In this document: positions 43,632-51,845 of the stretch, one piece after another
Numbering within the stretch: the first letter of the stretch is position 1
How the letters are laid out: the number at the start of each line of letters is the position of its first letter
From: an uncultured Clostridia bacterium
GTDB taxonomy: Bacteria; Bacillota; Clostridia; Oscillospirales; Acutalibacteraceae
NCBI GenBank assembly: GCA_944380775.1
Contig: CALWIP010000030.1
Span: 1 to 55,104 of the forward strand
Length of the DNA stretch: 55,104 bases
Direction: 5' to 3'
The notes under the pieces: generated by a model
Database searches by the model: none
What the model saw: the letters and a program-made list of their open reading frames with translations, nothing else
What the model was told of the DNA's origin: nothing
Program-made: the position numbers and the translations under genes

Positions 43632-43661
43632 GTGGCACCCTCCGTTTTTCGAATGGGGCCG

Positions 43662-44831
43662 TCAGGAAAGGCGGCCCTTAAAATCGGAATACCCGAATTC
43701 CTTCACGGTCCAAATCTCCCCTGCGCCGTCGCGGTAAGCGATGGCCGGGAGCGGCATCCCGTTGAACGTATTGGTCTTGACCATGGTGTAAAGCGCCATA
43801 TCCTCCAAAACGACGCGGCTGCCCGGGACCAACGGTTCATCGAACGAATAATCGCCGATCACGTCGCCCGCAAGGCAGGTTGGCCCGGCCAGGCGGTAGC
43901 TGTAGGGCTTTTCTCCCGGAAGGCCCGCGCCGCGCACCGGCGGGCGGTAGGGCATTTCCAGCACATCTGGCATATGGCAGGCCGCGGAGGCGTCTAAAAT
44001 GGCGATATCCACGCCGTTTTTTACCACCTCCAGCACCTCCGCCACCAGGTAGCCCGCGTTGAGCACCACCGCTTCGCCCGGCTCGAGGTAAATCTCCAGG
44101 CCATATTCCTCGCGCAGGCGGCGCACCACGCGCACCAGGCGCGGGATGTCGTAGCCCGGCCGCGTGATATGATGCCCGCCGCCGAGGTTCAGCCAACGCA
44201 GGCCGGGGAGGAATTCGCCGAATTTTTCTAAGAATGCGTCCACGGTCTGCTCCAGCGCATCGGAGTCCTGTTAGCAGAGCGTATGGAAATGCAGGCCGTC
44301 CAGCAGCGGCAGCACGCTTTTGTCAAACGCGGCGCGCGCCGTGCCGAGGCGCGAGCCGGGCGCGCAGGGGTCATAGATGGAGTGGCCCTGCTGCGTAGAG
44401 CACTCCGGGTTCACCCGCAGGCCGGTGGATTTCCCCGCGGCCCGCGCGCGCGACGCAAAGCGGGCGGCCTGCGCCGGCGTATTGAAGACGATGTGGTCAA
44501 CGTACGGCAGCAGGAGCAGGAAATCTTCCTCCCGGAAGGCGGGGGAAAAGACGTGCGTCTCCCCGCCGAATTCTTCGCAGCCGAGCCGCGCTTCATAATA
44601 GCCGCTGGCGGCGGTCCCGTCCAGGTATTCCCGCAGCAGCGGGTAAACCGAAAACATGGAAAACGCCTTCTGCGCGAGCAGGATTTTGCAGCCCGCCTCC
44701 TGCGCCACGCCGCGCAGCAGCGCGAGGTTGCGCCGCAGCGGCGCTTCGTCCACCAAAAAGTAGGGCGTGCGCGGCGCGCCCCGTTTCGCCGCCGTCAATC
44801 GACCAGCACCGGGTGGTGCGATTCCTTCCAC
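43662..44831 (-). pseudogene. nspC: Carboxynorspermidine decarboxylase, interrupted by an in-frame stop
   Basis: A fold-III PLP decarboxylase of about 379 codons. N-terminal part: TPYFLVDEAPLRRNLALL, the PLP-Lys segment LLAQKAFSMF, GYYEARLGCEEFGGE, LRVNPECSTQQGHSIYDPC. At GLHFHTLC the frame meets TAA (44271-44273), then continues without shift as QDSDALEQTVDAF and on through NLGGGHHITRPGYDIP, LDASAACHMPDVLEMPYRPP and the catalytic Cys in GPTCLAGDVIGDY. The family normally has Glu after HTLC, so a single G-to-T change in GAA explains the stop. The start is either GTG at 44831 or TTG at 44798 overlapping the CASDH stop. Confidence 0.9.
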
Positions 44832-45997
44832 GGCAGGCCCCAGCGGTTGAGCGCCTCCATGAACGGATCCGGGTCAAATTCTTCCACATTGAACACGCCG
44901 GGCCCCTTCCACAGGCCCTTGATCACCATCATCGCGCCGATCATCGCCGGGACGCCCGTGGTGTAGGACACCGCCTGCGAGCCGACCTCGCGGTAGCACT
45001 CCTGGTGGTCGCAGATATTGTAGAGGTAGTAGTCCTTCTCCTTGCCGTCTGTTACGCCGCGGAGGATGCAGCCGATGTTCGTCTTGCCCACGGTGCGCGG
45101 GCCGAGCGAGGCCGGGTCCGGCAGGACGGCCTTCAAAAATTGCAGCGGGACGATCTCCCTGCCCTCGTAGAGGATCGGCTCGATGGACGTCATGCCGACG
45201 TTTTCAAGGCATTTGAGGTGCGTCAGGTAGCTCTGCCCAAACGTCATGAAAAAGCGGATGCGGCGGATGCCGGGGATATTTTTTGCCAGGGACTCGAGTT
45301 CCTCGTGGTGCAGCAGGTACATGTCCTTTTTTCCCACGCCCTCGAAATCGTATTCGCGCTTGATCTCCATCGGCTTGGTCTCAACCCAGCGGCCGTCCTC
45401 CCAGTAGGAGCCGTTGGCCGACACCTCGCGGATATTGATCTCCGGGTTAAAATTTGTGGCAAACGGGTAGCCGTGGTCCCCGCCGTTGCAGTCAAGGATG
45501 TCGATCTCATGGATCTCGTCAAATTCGTGCTTGAGGGCGTACGCCGAAAACACACCGGTGACGCCGGGGTCAAACCCGCAGCCGAGCACCGCCGTCAGGC
45601 CGGCGTCGCGGAAGCGGTCCCGGTAGGCCCACTGCCATTTGTACTCAAATTTTGCGGTGTCCTCCGGCTCGTAATTCGCGGTGTCGAGGTAGTGGACGCC
45701 CGCGGCCAAACACGCGTCCATAATCGTGAGGTCCTGGTACGGCAGCGCGAGGTTCATGACGATGTCGGGCTGGTATTGTTTGATCAGCGCCGTGAGCTCT
45801 TCCACGTTGTTCGCGTCCACCTGCGCGGTGTGAATGGCCGTTTTGGTCTTTGGAGCAAGCTCGCCGCGCAGCTTGTCGCATTTCGCCTTTGTGCGGCTCG
45901 CAATGCAGATTTCCTCAAAGACCTCGCTGTTTTGGCAGCACTTGTGGATGGCGACGGACGCGACGCCGCCGCAGCCGATGATCAACGCTTTTCCCAT
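44795..45997 (-). CDS. Carboxyspermidine/carboxynorspermidine dehydrogenase (saccharopine dehydrogenase family)
   Basis: The 400-residue NAD(P)-dependent enzyme has a Rossmann start MGKALIIGCGGVASVAIHKC, GVHYLDTANYEPED, AVLGCGFDPGVTGVFSAYAL and the C-terminal YTTGVPAMIGAMMVIKGLW. It condenses putrescine with aspartate semialdehyde to carboxyspermidine, the first step of the alternative spermidine route, when paired with NspC as here. Lysine-forming saccharopine dehydrogenase is the alternative, but the spe context argues against it. ATG with GGAGG upstream. Confidence 0.9.
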   Translation of the reverse strand: MGKALIIGCGGVASVAIHKCCQNSEVFEEICIASRTKAKCDKLRGELAPKTKTAIHTAQVDANNVEELTALIKQYQPDIVMNLALPYQDLTIMDACLAAGVHYLDTANYEPEDTAKFEYKWQWAYRDRFRDAGLTAVLGCGFDPGVTGVFSAYALKHEFDEIHEIDILDCNGGDHGYPFATNFNPEINIREVSANGSYWEDGRWVETKPMEIKREYDFEGVGKKDMYLLHHEELESLAKNIPGIRRIRFFMTFGQSYLTHLKCLENVGMTSIEPILYEGREIVPLQFLKAVLPDPASLGPRTVGKTNIGCILRGVTDGKEKDYYLYNICDHQECYREVGSQAVSYTTGVPAMIGAMMVIKGLWKGPGVFNVEEFDPDPFMEALNRWGLPWKESHHPVLVD

Positions 45998-46011
45998 CGA
46001 ATGGTTCCTCC

Positions 46012-46046
46012 TTTTTTGATCAAAAAATCCAATCCATCAAAAAATC
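46012..46046. promoter_or_regulatory. AT-rich palindrome and direct repeats upstream of CASDH
   Basis: TTTTTTGATCAAAAAA (46012-46027) is a perfect 16-bp palindrome abutting the CASDH ribosome site. The 11-mer ATCAAAAAATC occurs at 46019-46029 and again at 46036-46046, 17 bp apart. This 134-bp gap is the largest inside the spe operon and could hold an operator or internal promoter. Confidence 0.4.
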
Positions 46047-46131
46047 TCATCATCAAATGATATTGATTCCCAACCCATTTCTTTTTCCGTCCCGCGCCTA
46101 CACGGGGGTTTCTGCGGATCTCCCGCTCCTC

Positions 46132-46998
46132 TTACAAGAGGTTGCCCGGCAGGGCGAGCAGCATTTCCCGCAGCAGCTTGCACGCCGCCATGGTCGAGAT
46201 GCCGGAAGGGTCGTAAGGCGGGCTCAGCTCGTTGAGGTCGCAGGCAACCACCTGCGCGCGCGAACAAACCAGCGTGGCGGCGCGCCGCAGCGCGTCAAAA
46301 CTGACGCCGCCCGGCTCCGGCGTGCCCGTTCCGGGGAACACCGAGGGGTCGAGCACATCGAGGTCAACCGTCAAATAGACCGGTTTGCCGCGCAGCAATT
46401 CGAGCGTTTCCTCCAGGCCGTCCAGCGTGAAGCGGCGGGTAGAGACGTGGCGCTTCCCCCACTCAAATTCCGCGCGGTCCCCCGAGCGGATGCCGAACTG
46501 GAAAATGCGGCCGTCTCCGGTGAGCTCCCAGCAGCGGCGCAGCACACAGGCGTGCGAAAGGCGCGTGCCGAGGTAGTCGTCCCGCAGGTCCGCGTGGGCG
46601 TCGAAATGCACGATGCACAAGTCCGGGTGCGCCTTCGCCGCGGCGCGCACCGCGCCGAGCGTGACCAAGTGCTCGCCGCCAAGCAGGAACGGCCGCTTCC
46701 CGGCCCGCAGGATCTCCCCGGCGCGCGCTTCGATGGGCGCGAGCGCATCCTCCGGCGCGCCAAACGGCAGCTCTAAATCCCCGCTGTCCATCACGGCGCT
46801 TCCCTCCAAATCCTTGTCCTGGTAGGGGCTGTACGTCTCCATGCCGAAGGATTCCTGCCGGATGGCGCGGCTGCCAAACCGCGTGCCCGGGCGGTAAGAA
46901 GTCGTCGAATCATAGGGCGCGCCGAACAGCACGGTGCGCGCTTGCTCAAACGGCGCGCCGCAGCCGAGCACTGTTTCCACGTTTTGCGAAAGGCTCAT
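46132..46998 (-). CDS. speB: Agmatinase
   Basis: The 288-residue ureohydrolase converts agmatine to putrescine and urea. The manganese ligands are in FLLGGEHLVTLG, VHFDAHADLRDDY and LTVDLDVLDPSVFPGTGTPE; the last also carries the family signature. ATG at 46998 overlaps the speE stop as ATGA. Context with arginine decarboxylase supports agmatinase rather than arginase. Confidence 0.94.
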   Translation of the reverse strand: MSLSQNVETVLGCGAPFEQARTVLFGAPYDSTTSYRPGTRFGSRAIRQESFGMETYSPYQDKDLEGSAVMDSGDLELPFGAPEDALAPIEARAGEILRAGKRPFLLGGEHLVTLGAVRAAAKAHPDLCIVHFDAHADLRDDYLGTRLSHACVLRRCWELTGDGRIFQFGIRSGDRAEFEWGKRHVSTRRFTLDGLEETLELLRGKPVYLTVDLDVLDPSVFPGTGTPEPGGVSFDALRRAATLVCSRAQVVACDLNELSPPYDPSGISTMAACKLLREMLLALPGNLL

Positions 46999-47849
46999 CC
47001 TTCCACCTCTTTCAGCAATTCTTCCACATAAGCCGGGAGATAAAACGCGCCCTTGTGGAGCGTCGTCGTGTAGTAGCGGCAAGAAAGGTTGCGCAAATTC
47101 CAGCGCACCTCGTCGAGGTCCTTGAGCGGGTGGTAACGCTTGGACGCAAAGCCGAACAGCCAGTGCCCCGAGGGATAGGTCGGGATGTGCGCCTGGTAGA
47201 CGCGGCTGATGGGGAACGACTCGACTATGCGCTTGTGCGCGCGCTGGCAGGCGGTGGCGTCCTGGTCGTAAAACGGGCTCTCGTGCTGGTTGACCATCAC
47301 GCCGTCCTCGCGCAGCGCCTTGTAGCAGTTACCGTAAAATTCGCGCGTAAAAAGCCCCTCTCCCGGCCCGAACGGGTCCGTGGAATCGACGATGATGAGG
47401 TCGTAGCGGTCCTCGCAGGAGCGCACGAATTTCAGGCCGTCCTCATAGTGGATGTCCAGGCGCGGGTCATCCAGGCGGCAGGCGGTCTGCGGCAGGTATT
47501 TTTTGCAGACCTCCACCACCAGCGGGTCGATCTCCACCATGTCGATGCGCCGGATCTCCGGGTACTGCGCAAGCTCGCGGATGACGCCGCCGTCCCCCGC
47601 GCCGATGACCAGCACATCGCGCACGTTCGGATGCACCGCCATCGGCACATGGGTGATCATCTCATGGTAGATAAATTCATCTTTTTCCGTCAGCATCATA
47701 TAGCCGTCCAGTGTGAGGAAGCGGCCGAATTCCGGGGACGAAAACACGTCGATGCGCTGGAATTCGCTCTTGCCGCTGTAAAGCTGCCGGTCCACGCGGA
47801 TGGACAGTTTCACGTGCGGGGTCTGCTCTTCGGAAAACCAGAACTCCAT
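46995..47849 (-). CDS. speE: Spermidine synthase
   Basis: The 284-residue aminopropyltransferase begins MEFWFSEEQTPHVKLSIRV, then the SAM-like fold VLVIGAGDGGVIREL, MVEIDPLVVEVCKKYLP and the catalytic-Asp segment IIVDSTDPFGPGEGLF. It moves aminopropyl from decarboxylated AdoMet to putrescine. ATG at 47849 has AAGGAGG six bases upstream, inside the end of speA. Confidence 0.95.
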   Translation of the reverse strand: MEFWFSEEQTPHVKLSIRVDRQLYSGKSEFQRIDVFSSPEFGRFLTLDGYMMLTEKDEFIYHEMITHVPMAVHPNVRDVLVIGAGDGGVIRELAQYPEIRRIDMVEIDPLVVEVCKKYLPQTACRLDDPRLDIHYEDGLKFVRSCEDRYDLIIVDSTDPFGPGEGLFTREFYGNCYKALREDGVMVNQHESPFYDQDATACQRAHKRIVESFPISRVYQAHIPTYPSGHWLFGFASKRYHPLKDLDEVRWNLRNLSCRYYTTTLHKGAFYLPAYVEELLKEVEG

Positions 47850-47850
47850 C

Positions 47851-49308
47851 TCAAACCTCCTTGAGCACATTCAGCCGCCCGATTTCCGGGTCCTCCGGCC
47901 CTGTCATCGAGCATCCCTTTGACTTTGCGTAGAGAATATAATCTAAAATCCGTTTTGTAATACGCTCGCCGGGCGCCAAAATCGGGATGCCAGGCGGGTA
48001 ACACATTACGAACTCGCTGCACACCCGCCCTTCCGATTCCCGCAGCGGCAGCGACTCTTTTTCCGCATAGAACGCGTCCTGCGGCGTGACGGCGACCTCC
48101 GGCTCGATGTACTCCTGGCTCATCAGGCCGGTTTTGGGGCGGCCGAAGCGCCGCCGCACCTCGGCGAGCGCGCTCACCAGGCGCTCCACGTCGCGCTCGC
48201 GGTCCCCGATGGACAGATAGGCCAGGATATTGCCCAGGTCGCCGAATTCAATCTGGATATCATATTCGTCGCGCAGGAAATCATAGACCTCGATGCCGGC
48301 GAGGCCGATGTCCAGCGTGTGGACGGAAAGCTTGGTGACGTCGAAGTCGAAGATGCTGTCGCCGTTGACCAGTTCGCGCGAATAGGCGTAGTAGCCGCCG
48401 ATGCGGTTGATCTCTTCGCGGGCATATTCCGCCAAGCGGACCACGCCGGCAAACGCCTGCCTGCCGCGCAGCGCGAGGTTGCGGCGGGAAATATCCAAAC
48501 TCGAGAGCAGCAGGTACGACGCGCTGGTCGTCTGCGTGAGGTTGATAATCTGGCGCACATAACCCGGCGCAACCGCCGGGCCGGCAAGCAGCAGCGAGCT
48601 CTGCGTCAGGCTCCCGCCGGACTTGTGCATGGAGACGGCGGCCATATCGGCGCCCGCCGCCATGGCCGAGGCGGGCAGGCCCTCCCCAAAATAGAAATGG
48701 GTGCCGTGGGCCTCGTCCGCCAGGCAGAGCATCCCGTTTTGGTGCGCCATTTCCACAATGCCGCGCAAGTCGGAGCAGATGCCGTAATACGTCGGGTTGT
48801 TCACCAGAACGGCCTTGGCCTTCGGATGGCGGCGGATGGCTTCCGCCACGTCTTCCCTGCGCATGCCGAGCGGGATGCCGAGGCGGCTGTCGCAGGCGGG
48901 GTTGACGTACACCGGCGTCGCGCCGCAGAGCACCAACGCGCCCATGACGCTGCGGTGCACGTTGCGCGGCAGGATGATCTCATCCCCGCGCTGGACGGTG
49001 GAGAGCACCATGCTCTGCACGGCGGACGTCGTGCCGCCCACCATCAGGAAGGCGGAAGCCGCGCCAAACGCGGCGGCGGCCAACTCCTCCGCCTCGCGGA
49101 TGACAGACACCGGGTGGCAGAGGTTGTCCAACGGCTTCATGGAATTGACGTCCATCTGCATGCAATTTTCGCCCAGCAGGGCGGTCAACTCCGGGTTACC
49201 GCGCCCGCGCTTGTGGCCCGGCACGTCAAACGGCACCACGCGCATTTTGCGGAAGCGCTCCAACGCCTCAAAAATCGGGGCGCGGGTCTGGTCCAGCGGC
49301 TGCTTCAT
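47851..49308 (-). CDS. speA: Arginine decarboxylase, fold type I (Orn/Lys/Arg family)
   Basis: The 485-residue PLP enzyme has VPFDVPGHKRGRGNPEL, LMVGGTTSAVQSMVLS, the PLP-binding LADEAHGTHFYFGEG and SMHKSGGSLTQSSLLL with the Schiff-base Lys, and a C-terminal YPPGIPILAPGE. This is the short SpeA/YaaO group, lacking the N-terminal response-regulator-like domain. The following agmatinase makes arginine the likely substrate. ATG at 49308 has GGGAGGG six bases upstream. Confidence 0.92.
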   Translation of the reverse strand: MKQPLDQTRAPIFEALERFRKMRVVPFDVPGHKRGRGNPELTALLGENCMQMDVNSMKPLDNLCHPVSVIREAEELAAAAFGAASAFLMVGGTTSAVQSMVLSTVQRGDEIILPRNVHRSVMGALVLCGATPVYVNPACDSRLGIPLGMRREDVAEAIRRHPKAKAVLVNNPTYYGICSDLRGIVEMAHQNGMLCLADEAHGTHFYFGEGLPASAMAAGADMAAVSMHKSGGSLTQSSLLLAGPAVAPGYVRQIINLTQTTSASYLLLSSLDISRRNLALRGRQAFAGVVRLAEYAREEINRIGGYYAYSRELVNGDSIFDFDVTKLSVHTLDIGLAGIEVYDFLRDEYDIQIEFGDLGNILAYLSIGDRERDVERLVSALAEVRRRFGRPKTGLMSQEYIEPEVAVTPQDAFYAEKESLPLRESEGRVCSEFVMCYPPGIPILAPGERITKRILDYILYAKSKGCSMTGPEDPEIGRLNVLKEV

Positions 49309-49372
49309 CGCCGTCCCTCCCTTTTCTGTCAAAAGTCAATGCATCCGGTGGAAACGGGAACCGCCCAACGGA

Positions 49373-50134
49373 TTAATAGATGTTCCGGCCGCTGAAGATC
49401 TCAATCATCTCGCGGCGCAGGCTGTCCATGATCGCCAGGCGGGTCTGCGGCGGCAGCTCATAGACATCCGTGTTAAAGAGGTAATTTTGCAGGTCGATTT
49501 CCTTGAGCATCATCTTTGTGTGGAATAAATTGCATTCGTACACGTTAATATCGACGGCGTCGTAGCGGCGCAGCGTCTCTCGCGCGATGTAATCCTGGAT
49601 GGAGGCCATCGGGTGGTCGATGAAGAGCTTGCGGCCGTTTACGTCCCGCGTAAAGCCGCGGATGCGGTAGTCCATAGTGATGATGTCGGAGTCAAACGAG
49701 CCGATGAGATAATCCAGCGTAGAAAGCGGGGTGATCTCGCCGCAGGTGGCGACGTCAATGTCCACGCGGAAGGTCGCAAGGCAGGTCTCCGGGTGGTACT
49801 CGGGGTAGGTGTGCACGGTAACGTGGCTTTTGTCCAGGTGCGCCACCTGCGTCTCGCCCTGCACCGGGACCATCGAGCCCTCCGCAATGAGCAGCGTCAC
49901 CGAGGCGCCCTGCGGCTCGTAGTCCTGGCGGGAGATGTTGAGCACGTTCGCGCCGATCATGTCGGTGAGCGTGGTCAAAATGCCGGTGAGGCGCTCCGAA
50001 TTATACTGCTCGTCGATGTAGGCGATGTAGTCGTGCTGCTCCCGCGGCGTTTTGGCGTAGCAGACGTCGTAAATATTAAAGCTCAGCGATTTGGTGAGGT
50101 TGTTGAACCCGTACAGCTTCAATTTCTTTTCCAT
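49373..50134 (-). CDS. speD: S-adenosylmethionine decarboxylase proenzyme
   Basis: The 253-residue pyruvoyl enzyme is of the longer E. coli-like class. The self-cleavage site is visible in [17 protein letters not shown], where Ser becomes the pyruvoyl group; [12 protein letters not shown] and [16 protein letters not shown] support the call. It supplies decarboxylated AdoMet to SpeE and is first in the operon. ATG with GGAGG at seven bases. A terminator lies only about 30 bp upstream of its start. Confidence 0.93.
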   Translation of the reverse strand: MEKKLKLYGFNNLTKSLSFNIYDVCYAKTPREQHDYIAYIDEQYNSERLTGILTTLTDMIGANVLNISRQDYEPQGASVTLLIAEGSMVPVQGETQVAHLDKSHVTVHTYPEYHPETCLATFRVDIDVATCGEITPLSTLDYLIGSFDSDIITMDYRIRGFTRDVNGRKLFIDHPMASIQDYIARETLRRYDAVDINVYECNLFHTKMMLKEIDLQNYLFNTDVYELPPQTRLAIMDSLRREMIEIFSGRNIY

Positions 50135-50164
50135 AGCGAGGCCTCCAAACGCGCGGGATAAAAT

Positions 50165-50202
50165 AAAAAAAGACGCAAGCGGCGGTAAACGTCACTTGCG
50201 TC
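50165..50202 (-). terminator. Intrinsic terminator in the spe leader, just before speD
   Basis: On the minus strand, GACGCAAG (complement of 50195-50202) pairs with CTTGCGTC (50172-50179), followed by seven T (complement of 50165-50171). It sits between the promoter and speD, so it must be conditional if the operon is expressed. Its 5' arm is complementary to upstream leader sequence (50331-50341). Confidence 0.8.
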
Positions 50203-50550
50203 AAATCATCCAAAGGCATGCGCGGTCCCGCAGCGGGAATTCCCCCGCACACGGCGCCGCAGGCCGGAACCAAAAGTCAGAGTCTATATAGCAAATAATC
50301 TTACTTTTACTACTCTTATTGACCGTTTCACAAGTTGACGTGCGGGCAGGGCCCGCAGCGGTTATAAAGTAACCAACTTATAAAATTTGAGTTTTCACTC
50401 CATCAATAAGGCAACCCAAGTTGCCAGCGGGGCGCGCCCCGGCAATTCGGCATTTGACCCGGCTGTCCGCATGGCCATTCCCCGCGGGGCGGGTGGTCAA
50501 AGAATATTTGCATGGAAGGCTCTGGCCGTTTCGGCATAATCCCTCATGTT
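50203..50550 (-). promoter_or_regulatory. Remainder of the long structured 5' leader of the spe operon
   Basis: Between the promoter and speD lie about 415 nt with no confident gene. Minus-strand hairpins include GGCAAC-TTGG-GTTGCC (50410-50425), a GGGGCGCGCCCC palindrome (50429-50440), and a GGTTCC/GGGACC-closed stem over 50224-50272. A possible 41-codon ORF beginning MPKRPEPSMQIFF is open near the 5' end, with GAGGG only three bases before ATG; I do not count it as a gene. Confidence 0.55.
50332..50379 (-). promoter_or_regulatory. Candidate three-way-junction RNA in the spe leader
   Basis: Read as minus-strand RNA: P1 AAGTTG (50379-50374) with CAACTT (50337-50332); P2 GGTTA/TAACC with loop CTTTA; P3 GCGGGC (50356-50351) with GCCCGC (50347-50342), loop CCT. 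P1 and P2 share one base at 50374, so one of the two closing pairs must give way. P1 would compete with pairing to the terminator arm at 50189-50198. This matches no riboswitch class I know. Confidence 0.5.
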
Positions 50551-50556
50551 ATTGTT

Positions 50557-50585
50557 ATCATACACGATTTTTTTTGCTGTGTCAA
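50557..50585 (-). promoter_or_regulatory. Strong promoter of the polyamine operon
   Basis: On the minus strand, perfect TTGACA (complement of 50580-50585), a 17-bp A-rich spacer and TATGAT (complement of 50557-50562). It is the best consensus match on this strand in the interval, and lies about 420 bp before speD. Confidence 0.8.
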
Positions 50586-50694
50586 GTTCCCCTTGCGGCC
50601 TGCGGCCCGCCCGCCGGCTTGGCCGAAAAAGAACCGCGCATCTGGACGGCGGGCGTCGATTTTTCTTTATTAGAATAGTTATTAAAAGAAAGCA

Positions 50695-50703
50695 TGCTAT
50701 AAT
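50695..50703 (+). promoter_or_regulatory. Extended -10 promoter of the CPBP-tadA pair
   Basis: TGC-TATAAT at 50695-50703 is an extended -10 element; no good -35 is seen. It precedes the hairpin at 50725 and the gene at 50796. Confidence 0.55.
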
Positions 50704-50724
50704 AGCCGCAGATTCTTCCTAAAA

Positions 50725-50776
50725 GGCCCCTTCGGGTAGAACCGGTAAAATCGCGCCGGTTCTTGCGGAAAGGGCC
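50725..50776 (+). promoter_or_regulatory. Hairpin in the CPBP leader
   Basis: Two stacked stems: GGCCC-TT with AAGGGCC (outer), AGAACCGG (50738-50745) with CCGGTTCT (50756-50763, inner). No T-tail follows, and the ribosome site AAAGGAG begins 5 bases later. It may stabilise the message or control translation. Confidence 0.4.
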
Positions 50777-50795
50777 CGAGAAAGGAGCGCTTCAT

Positions 50796-51845
50796 TTGCC
50801 ATATCCGCCTTATTCGCCTCCCCCGTATCCCGGAGGGCCTTATCCGCCGGATCCTCCGGCCCCCTACCCGCCTGAGAAGGCGGAAGAAAAAGCGGCGCGC
50901 AAAGCGCTGCGCCGCAGCGCCAACCTTGTCAGCACGGCGCTGCTCGGCATTCTCCCCGCCGCTGCGGCGCTCGGGCTCGCGCTGTCCGGCCTCCTGCTTG
51001 CAATGGGGTATCCGCTCCGCGGCGCAGCGGAGTATTCATTCCTCTCCCCGGAGCTGTACTACCTCTATCAGGCCGTCGTGTACGCCTGCTCCCTTCTGCT
51101 GCCTGCGTGCATCGTCATCGCTGCGGCACGCCTGAAATGGGGCGAGATGCTGGTCTTCCAGGCATGCGGCCCGCTCGAGTTTTTCGGCAGCGTGTTCCTC
51201 GGCGTGGCGGTCTGCCTGCTTTCGAACATCCCGGCCAACCTAATCTCCGCCCTGTTGCAGGGCATGGGCTTTTCCGGCGAAGCGCCCTCCACGCCGCTGC
51301 CGGATTCCGTGCTGGGGCAGGCGCTGTACTTTGTCAACCTCGCGGTAATCCCGCCGCTGTTTGAAGAATTCCTCTTCCGCGGCCTTGCGCTCGGCGCGCT
51401 GCGCCGCTTCGGCGACGGCTTTGCGGTGCTCGCCTCGTCCTTTTTGTTCGCCATGCTGCACGGCAATTTCATCCAGATCCCGTTCGCGTTTTTGGCCGGC
51501 CTTGTCATGGGGTTTGTCATGATCCGCACCAATTGCCTTTGGGTCCCTATTTTCATCCATTTCTGCAACAATGCGTTCTCCGTTTTCACGCAGATTCTCG
51601 CGCGCTCGTCTGAGGACTTAGCAGCCGGGGCGTCTCTCCTTTATTTCCTGGCGATGCTCCTGCTCGCCATCGTTTTCTCCGTGCTGCTGCTGCGGCTGCG
51701 GCCGCACTACTTCTACGGGGACGGCAAAAAGGGCGCGAACGGCTGTGCGCTGCGCGCCCGCAGCAAGGCCTTCGCATTCTTTACGAGCCCGGTGACGCTG
51801 GTCTTCTTGGCGTACTGCCTGCTGACGGCGGTGCTCTACCTATGA
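50796..51845 (+). CDS. CPBP-family intramembrane glutamic protease
   Basis: The 349-residue product starts with a striking Pro/Tyr/Gly-rich stretch (PYPPYSPPPYPGGPYPPDPP), then a charged segment and about eight membrane helices. The catalytic motif PPLFEEFLFRGLALGAL and the second motif FAMLHGNFIQIPFAFLAGLV are intact. The start is TTG at 50796 with AAAGGAG eight bases upstream. CPBP proteases process membrane peptides or prenylated proteins; the substrate is unknown. It overlaps tadA as ATGA. Confidence 0.92.
   Translation: MPYPPYSPPPYPGGPYPPDPPAPYPPEKAEEKAARKALRRSANLVSTALLGILPAAAALGLALSGLLLAMGYPLRGAAEYSFLSPELYYLYQAVVYACSLLLPACIVIAAARLKWGEMLVFQACGPLEFFGSVFLGVAVCLLSNIPANLISALLQGMGFSGEAPSTPLPDSVLGQALYFVNLAVIPPLFEEFLFRGLALGALRRFGDGFAVLASSFLFAMLHGNFIQIPFAFLAGLVMGFVMIRTNCLWVPIFIHFCNNAFSVFTQILARSSEDLAAGASLLYFLAMLLLAIVFSVLLLRLRPHYFYGDGKKGANGCALRARSKAFAFFTSPVTLVFLAYCLLTAVLYL

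Noticed and set aside
50221-50240. T-box-like GGGACCGCG in the spe leader
   Set aside because: The core TGGN needed to pair with the tRNA end is CGGG here. The downstream terminator does not include the element, and no convincing stem I or specifier loop was found.
50421-50678. 85-codon plus-strand frame in the intergenic region before the CPBP gene
   Set aside because: No ribosome site, it crosses the spe promoter, and it has no protein-like features.
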